Below are positions 23,938-28,163 of a stretch of 28,163 bases of DNA, piece after piece. Both the position numbers and the translations under genes were made by a program. The number at the start of each line of letters is the position of its first letter. Positions within the stretch are counted from its first letter, which is position 1. This DNA is from Cacconaster sp045114175. Its GTDB lineage: Bacteria; Bacteroidota; Bacteroidia; Bacteroidales; UBA932. The DNA lies in NCBI GenBank assembly GCA_045114175.1, contig JBGUJZ010000049.1, positions 1-28,163 of the forward strand, read 5' to 3'. The notes beneath the pieces were generated by a model. That model had not been told where the DNA came from. It did not search any database and saw only the letters and a program-made list of their open reading frames with translations.

Positions 23938-26472
23938 TTATCTCGTCCAGAGTTCGTCGGTGAAGATGAAGCCGGGATTGCCGGCGCCGGGGTGCCAGGA
24001 TGGGATAACACCGATGTTTTTGGCGTAAAACTTCACGTATCGGGCGGTGCAGTCAACCGGAAGCTCCGCATCCCAGGTCTGCACCTTGCGGTCACGTTCC
24101 TCCACCGTATTATTGAGGCGGCCCACCGTGGTATAGTTCACGCCGTCGTTGGAGACGGAGAACTCCACATATTGCGGCATCCAGATCCAGGAGCGGGCAT
24201 CCTGCAGGAACCCTGCGCCAATGAGGCTTAAATGGCGTTCTGAGAGCAGATCCAGTACCGCTTCGAAGTCGGTATCCACATAGCCCTGCCAGCCGCCTGT
24301 GCGCCAATTCAGCGTGCCGCGGGTACCATCGATCAGTCCTTCGTCGCCGCCGGCGGTGTATTGGCGGCTGTAACGCGAGTGAATGGTAATCTTGCGATCC
24401 GTCTGCACCTGACGGACGCGACAGCGGGTGGTGAAGCTGCGTTTACCCTCTTTTTCCGCCCATGCGGAGAGGTTGCAAGGTTTGTAAACCACAAAAGGCC
24501 CCTCGTAAAGCTGGGCATCCCCCTCTCCCACCGTATAATAGATATCCCCTTCGCCTATAATCGAGACCTCCAGCGAATCGCGGAAGAGGTCATTCTCCAT
24601 CACAAAAGCGGGATTTGTCACGATGGTGGCCGGCATGGCGGTGGTTGCAGCACCGGGCGCGGCGGGGCAAACCGGATATTTTCCGAGCGAGGAGAGCACA
24701 TACCAGGCGCTCATCTGCCCGCAGTCATCGTTGCCGCAAAGGCCGTCAGGAGCTGATGAATAGAGGGTTTCAAGAATGGTATCTACCGTGGCCCGGCATT
24801 TTTCCGGACGGCCGATGGCATCGTAGAGATAGGCAATATGGTGGCTGGGCTCGTTGCCGTGGGCATATTGGCCAATCTGGCCGGTAATGTCCGCTTGGGT
24901 GCGGCCCGTGGTCTGCTGCGGGGCTGAAAAGAGCGAATCGAGCCGCGCTTCAAACGCTGCAGGACCACCCAGTGCCCGGATAAGCCCTTCCACGTCCTGC
25001 GGCACGAAGAAACTGTACTGCCAGGAGTTGGCCTCCGTGTAGTTGTTATTCACCTCGCGCGGATCGAAAGGGCTGAACCAGCGACCGTTAAGCCGTGCCC
25101 GCATAAAACGGGTCTGCGGATCGAGCACATTCTTCCAATACTGCGCGCTCTGCATATATTGCTCGTAGATATCCTTCTTGCCCAGCAACAGGGCTGCCTG
25201 CGCCACGCACCAGTCGTCATAGGCGTATTCCAGGGTCTTGGAGACGCTCTCATGCTCGTCGTCGGCCAGCACTAGGCCGTTTTTGCGGAAACTCTCCAAC
25301 CCGAACTCCTTGGTCCGAGAGGAGGCCAGCATGGCTTCGAAGGCCTTTTCGTAGTCGAACCCTTTGAGTCCGCGTACCATGGCATCGGCAATCACCGGAA
25401 CAGCGTTATAGCCTATCATGCAGTTGGTTTCATAGCCGGAAAGTTCCCAGACGGGCAGTTTCCCCGCCTCCTCGTAGATGGAAATCATGGATTTGATGAA
25501 GTCCACCGTGCGCCCCGGCTGAATCTCCGTGAGCAGCGGATGCTCGCCACGGAAGGTATCCCAAAGCGAAAAGACGGTGTAGCGTTCCCACCCTTCCGCT
25601 TTGTGGATCTGACCGTCCATTCCCCGGTATTCGCCGTTTACATCGCTGTAGAGGGTTGGATGAATAGCGGTATGATAGAGAGCCGTGTAGAAGCGCGTGC
25701 GGTGCTCGCGGTCGCTATACGTGCATGTTAACATTTGTAAATAGTGCTCCCAGGCAGCCTCAGTGGCCTTTTTTAGCGACTTGAGCGATACGGGCCAGTC
25801 GCTGCGCAAGTTCTCACGGGCATTCTCCCAGCTGACCGAAGAGATGCCTGCACGAAGGGTTACCGTGTTGCCGGAAAAGAGGATTTCCGCCTTTTCGCCA
25901 TCAATGTGATACGACTTGACGGGCTTGTCGAACTCCAGATAGAAACAGACCGTCTGCCCCAGTGCCCAACTGGAGGAGGTGCGAAAGCCGTAACAGCACT
26001 TCTCTCCTACCTGCAATGCACAGGAATCCACGGGGTCACGGTGCTTGAGATCTACCGTAATGCGGGCATCGGTGCCCTTGGGGAAGCGATACTGATGGAT
26101 GGCGGAGCGACGGCCAGCGGCCAGTTCAACCTGAACCTGGGTATCCTCCAAATAGACGCTGTAATAACCTGGAGAGGCCTTTTCACGGTTATGTGAGAAG
26201 CGCGAAGGCTTGCTGCCCGGCACAATGAGGATATCGCACCAGTCATCGCATCCCGTGCCGCTGAGATGGGTGTGGGAAAAGCCGTAGATGAGCGTGTCGC
26301 TGTAGTGATAGCCGCTGCAGCCGTCCCAGTCTCCGGCATTGGGCCGTGTGTCGGGACTCAGTTGAATCATACCGAAGGGATAGACCGCACCCGGGAAGGT
26401 ATGCCCGTGCGCATCGGTTCCCACAAAGGGGTTTACGAAGGGAAGCAGCGATATGAGCAGCGCCAACAGCAT
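23938..26472 (-). CDS. GH92 alpha-mannosidase with discoidin-like C-terminal domain
   Basis: Predicted exported exo-alpha-mannosidase of glycoside hydrolase family 92, a calcium-dependent family that trims alpha-mannosides of N-glycans or yeast mannan. It has 844 residues. The family N-terminus VNPFVGTDAHGHTFPGAVYP appears right after a very short hydrophobic leader (MLLALLISLLPF) without a positive charge. Other motifs are GCSGYHYSDTLIYGFSHTHLSGTGC, EHESVSKTLEYAYDDW (Glu408), GNEPSHHI, and CGNDDCGQMSAWYV (Asp582, Asp583), the conserved acidic positions. Residues about 690-844 look like a discoidin-type beta-sandwich. No upstream start is possible because the preceding gene's TAG stop lies in frame four codons before this ATG. 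The linkage bond preference (1,2, 1,3 or 1,4) cannot be told from the sequence. Confidence 0.93.
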   Translation of the reverse strand: MLLALLISLLPFVNPFVGTDAHGHTFPGAVYPFGMIQLSPDTRPNAGDWDGCSGYHYSDTLIYGFSHTHLSGTGCDDWCDILIVPGSKPSRFSHNREKASPGYYSVYLEDTQVQVELAAGRRSAIHQYRFPKGTDARITVDLKHRDPVDSCALQVGEKCCYGFRTSSSWALGQTVCFYLEFDKPVKSYHIDGEKAEILFSGNTVTLRAGISSVSWENARENLRSDWPVSLKSLKKATEAAWEHYLQMLTCTYSDREHRTRFYTALYHTAIHPTLYSDVNGEYRGMDGQIHKAEGWERYTVFSLWDTFRGEHPLLTEIQPGRTVDFIKSMISIYEEAGKLPVWELSGYETNCMIGYNAVPVIADAMVRGLKGFDYEKAFEAMLASSRTKEFGLESFRKNGLVLADDEHESVSKTLEYAYDDWCVAQAALLLGKKDIYEQYMQSAQYWKNVLDPQTRFMRARLNGRWFSPFDPREVNNNYTEANSWQYSFFVPQDVEGLIRALGGPAAFEARLDSLFSAPQQTTGRTQADITGQIGQYAHGNEPSHHIAYLYDAIGRPEKCRATVDTILETLYSSAPDGLCGNDDCGQMSAWYVLSSLGKYPVCPAAPGAATTAMPATIVTNPAFVMENDLFRDSLEVSIIGEGDIYYTVGEGDAQLYEGPFVVYKPCNLSAWAEKEGKRSFTTRCRVRQVQTDRKITIHSRYSRQYTAGGDEGLIDGTRGTLNWRTGGWQGYVDTDFEAVLDLLSERHLSLIGAGFLQDARSWIWMPQYVEFSVSNDGVNYTTVGRLNNTVEERDRKVQTWDAELPVDCTARYVKFYAKNIGVIPSWHPGAGNPGFIFTDELWTR

Positions 26473-26481
26473 GGCCCTACC

Positions 26482-27777
26482 CTACGCTTTGAGCCGCAGG
26501 AAACTGTATCCGAAGCGCTTGCAAGCCGCTTTTTCGAGCTCTTCGCGATCGTCCGGATGGGCAATCGCAATGAGGGCTTTGGCCCGCTGTGCGAGGTTCT
26601 TGCCACGGAGATAGGCGATGCCCCATTCGGTGGCAACGTACTGCGTCTGGAAGCGGGTAGTCACCACACCGGCACCCGGTGTGAGCGTAGGAACGATCTT
26701 TCCTTTGCCCTTGTTGGTGCGCGACGGGAGTGCGATGAAGCACTTGCCCCCTTCTGAAAGCGAACAACCGTACATAAAATCGTGCTGGCCGCCCACGCCT
26801 GAGAAGATCATCTCTCCGATGGAATCGGCGCAAATCTGGCCCGTCAGATCCACTTCCAGGGCAGAATTGATGGCACAGGCCTTGGGATTCTGGGCAATCA
26901 GGAAGGGATTGTTGGTGTAGGCCACGTCATAGAACTCCATCGTCTTGTTATGGTCGATGAATTCGTACATCTCTTTGGAGCCCAAGGCCAATGCAGCAAT
27001 GCTGACACCCGGGTGCACCTTCTTGAGCGAGTTGTCAATCACCCCCTCTTTCATGAGGCGGATGACGCCGTCGGTCATGGCTTCCGTGTGGAGGCCAAGG
27101 TGCTTGTGGTGCTTGATGCCATTCAAAATGGCGTTCGGGATGCCTCCAACACCGATTTGCAGGCAGGCTCCATCCGGAATCTCAGCGGCCACATTGGCGC
27201 CGATAGCCTTTTCAATCTCGGTGGGTTCACCGAACTGCATGGCAATGGGCGGCACGTTGCAACGCACTGCAGCGCTGATCTTGGATTCATGAATCAGGCA
27301 ACCGCCGTAGAGGTACGGAATGCTCTCGTTGACCTGCGCAATCACTACCCGTGCGCACTCCACGGCCGCTACCGAGATGTCGCAGCCGATACCATAACTG
27401 CAATAGCCGTTTTCATCCGGCAGCGAGCAGTTGATGAAAGCCACGTCAATCGGAAGTTCGCCGTGACGGAAAAGGGCCGGCACTTCGCTCAGGAAACAGG
27501 GCGTCAGCGAGCCATAACCCTGTGCCACATGAGAACGCTGGTCGGCGCACAGGAAGATGCTGTTGATCAGGAAGGAATCCTTGTATTCCGGTTTGCAGAA
27601 AGGCGCGGGACCTTCCGTGATGTTGAAGCCCGAAACAATCTGTACGTCACGCAGTTCGTCTGCCCTGCGCGCAAGGGCTTCCTGCAGCAAAACGGGCACG
27701 GATGTGCTTCCCTGGCAGCAGACGGTGTCGCCGCTGCGAACGAGTTTTACGGCCTCATCGGCGGTTACATATTTCAT
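26482..27777 (-). CDS. acetyl-CoA hydrolase/CoA-transferase family protein
   Basis: Cytoplasmic class I CoA-transferase of 431 residues, in the family holding 4-hydroxybutyrate CoA-transferase, succinyl-CoA:acetate CoA-transferase and acetyl-CoA hydrolase. The N-terminal CCQGSTSVPVLLQEAL and the central GVGGIPNAI belong to the two halves of the enzyme. The catalytic Glu that forms the glutamyl-CoA thioester is Glu232 in GLHTEAMTDG. The closing region contains FSGVGGQHDFMYG and FQTQYVATEWGIAYLRGKNL, typical of the 4-hydroxybutyrate CoA-transferase branch. It would move CoA between short-chain acids such as acetate, butyrate or succinate, likely in fermentation or amino-acid breakdown. It starts 7 bases after the aminotransferase stop and ends 9 bases before GH92. 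Confidence 0.9.
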   Translation of the reverse strand: MKYVTADEAVKLVRSGDTVCCQGSTSVPVLLQEALARRADELRDVQIVSGFNITEGPAPFCKPEYKDSFLINSIFLCADQRSHVAQGYGSLTPCFLSEVPALFRHGELPIDVAFINCSLPDENGYCSYGIGCDISVAAVECARVVIAQVNESIPYLYGGCLIHESKISAAVRCNVPPIAMQFGEPTEIEKAIGANVAAEIPDGACLQIGVGGIPNAILNGIKHHKHLGLHTEAMTDGVIRLMKEGVIDNSLKKVHPGVSIAALALGSKEMYEFIDHNKTMEFYDVAYTNNPFLIAQNPKACAINSALEVDLTGQICADSIGEMIFSGVGGQHDFMYGCSLSEGGKCFIALPSRTNKGKGKIVPTLTPGAGVVTTRFQTQYVATEWGIAYLRGKNLAQRAKALIAIAHPDDREELEKAACKRFGYSFLRLKA

Positions 27778-27784
27778 AGCCGTT

Positions 27785-28163
27785 CTAACTAACGAGTTTC
27801 ACAAACAGTTTGAGGTGTTCGTCGAGCCGTCTGAAGTCATCATCGTTGCCCAGACGGGAGACGCAGACGCGGATACCGTTCTGGCCGCTGCCCGTGGTGT
27901 TGAGCGGGATGGCGATGATGCCGCAACGCAGCAGTGCCTCCAGCAATTCACGGTTGCCCAGAGACTTGTACTCTACCGTGTAGAAGAAACCGTCGCTGAT
28001 GGTCTGCTCGATATCCTTGTCATATACCAGGTGGAAGCCGTTCTCTTCAAACAGTTGGCGGGACTTGTGAGCGCGGATGGCGTATTCACGCAGTTCCTTC
28101 ACAAAGTTGTAGCGTCCTTCCGTGGAGGCCTCGAACATGGCCGAGAGTGCATACTGGGCGGAG
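27785..28163 (-). CDS. PLP-dependent aminotransferase, C-terminal fragment cut by window edge
   Basis: The frame is open to the right edge of the window, so the start lies outside; an ATG at 28138 is internal. About 125 residues are seen. They match the C-terminal small domain of a fold-type I aminotransferase (class I/II): a helix-rich stretch with LREYAIRAHKSRQLF, then DGFFYTVEYKSLGNRELLEALL, and GQNGIRVCVSRLG. The arginine in that last segment is at the position that binds the substrate carboxylate in this family. The PLP lysine is not in the window. Its TAG stop is 7 bases before the CoA-transferase ATG, so the pair may act in amino-acid degradation with CoA-ester formation. The amino acid handled is unknown. 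Confidence 0.75.
   Translation of the reverse strand, partial: SAQYALSAMFEASTEGRYNFVKELREYAIRAHKSRQLFEENGFHLVYDKDIEQTISDGFFYTVEYKSLGNRELLEALLRCGIIAIPLNTTGSGQNGIRVCVSRLGNDDDFRRLDEHLKLFVKLVS

Overview
The window looks like a chromosomal piece of a gut- or rumen-type Bacteroidales genome. The evidence is a SusC/SusD pair, many small lipoproteins, a GH92 mannosidase, TAnnTTTG-type -7 promoter boxes and the absence of clear Shine-Dalgarno sites. The G+C content is moderately high for the order. Genus cannot be settled from the sequence; a Rikenellaceae-like or uncultured Bacteroidales lineage is a guess. No tRNA, rRNA, CRISPR array, insertion sequence or phage gene was seen, and no gap without a gene exceeds about 200 bases.

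Region 1 (about 1-15474, all + strand) is one long, tightly packed gene string. In order it holds a nucleoside kinase (5' end cut by the window edge), a ribokinase, a sugar permease of the RhaT/GRP/DMT type, SusC, SusD, three consecutive lipoproteins of the ADP-ribosylglycohydrolase (ARH/DraG) fold, a two-domain esterase lipoprotein and a small YD-repeat lipoprotein. Gaps are 2-41 bases or overlaps. It reads as a polysaccharide-utilisation-locus-like system for a ribose-containing ligand. SusC/D would import a ribosylated compound, the ARH-fold proteins and esterase would cut it in the periplasm, the permease would carry the free sugar across the inner membrane, and ribokinase or nucleoside kinase would phosphorylate it. 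It recalls the known Bacteroides ribose-scavenging loci, but three ARH-fold proteins stand where a nucleoside hydrolase might be expected.

Region 2 (15475-17040, +) is a TrpB2-type tryptophan synthase beta chain behind what looks like a complete tryptophan attenuator. It has a promoter, an 18-codon leader peptide with tandem Trp codons, a perfect 10-bp antiterminator pairing and an 11-bp terminator hairpin with a U tract.

Region 3 (17034-19660, -) holds rarA and an exported carboxypeptidase-regulatory-like protein. A divergent promoter region (19661-19733) separates these from region 4 (19734-22426, +), which has an RlmD/RumA-type 23S rRNA methyltransferase overlapping a protein related to fucose/arabinose isomerases.

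Region 5 (22418-28163, -) reads, in transcription order, from a PLP aminotransferase (cut by the window edge) to an acetyl-CoA hydrolase/CoA-transferase, a GH92 alpha-mannosidase and a CstA-type carbon-starvation transporter.

The two observations most worth following are the Trp attenuator in front of trpB2 and the triple-ARH ribose-type locus, including the active-site divergence of its ARH proteins and its esterase with a decayed second catalytic domain.
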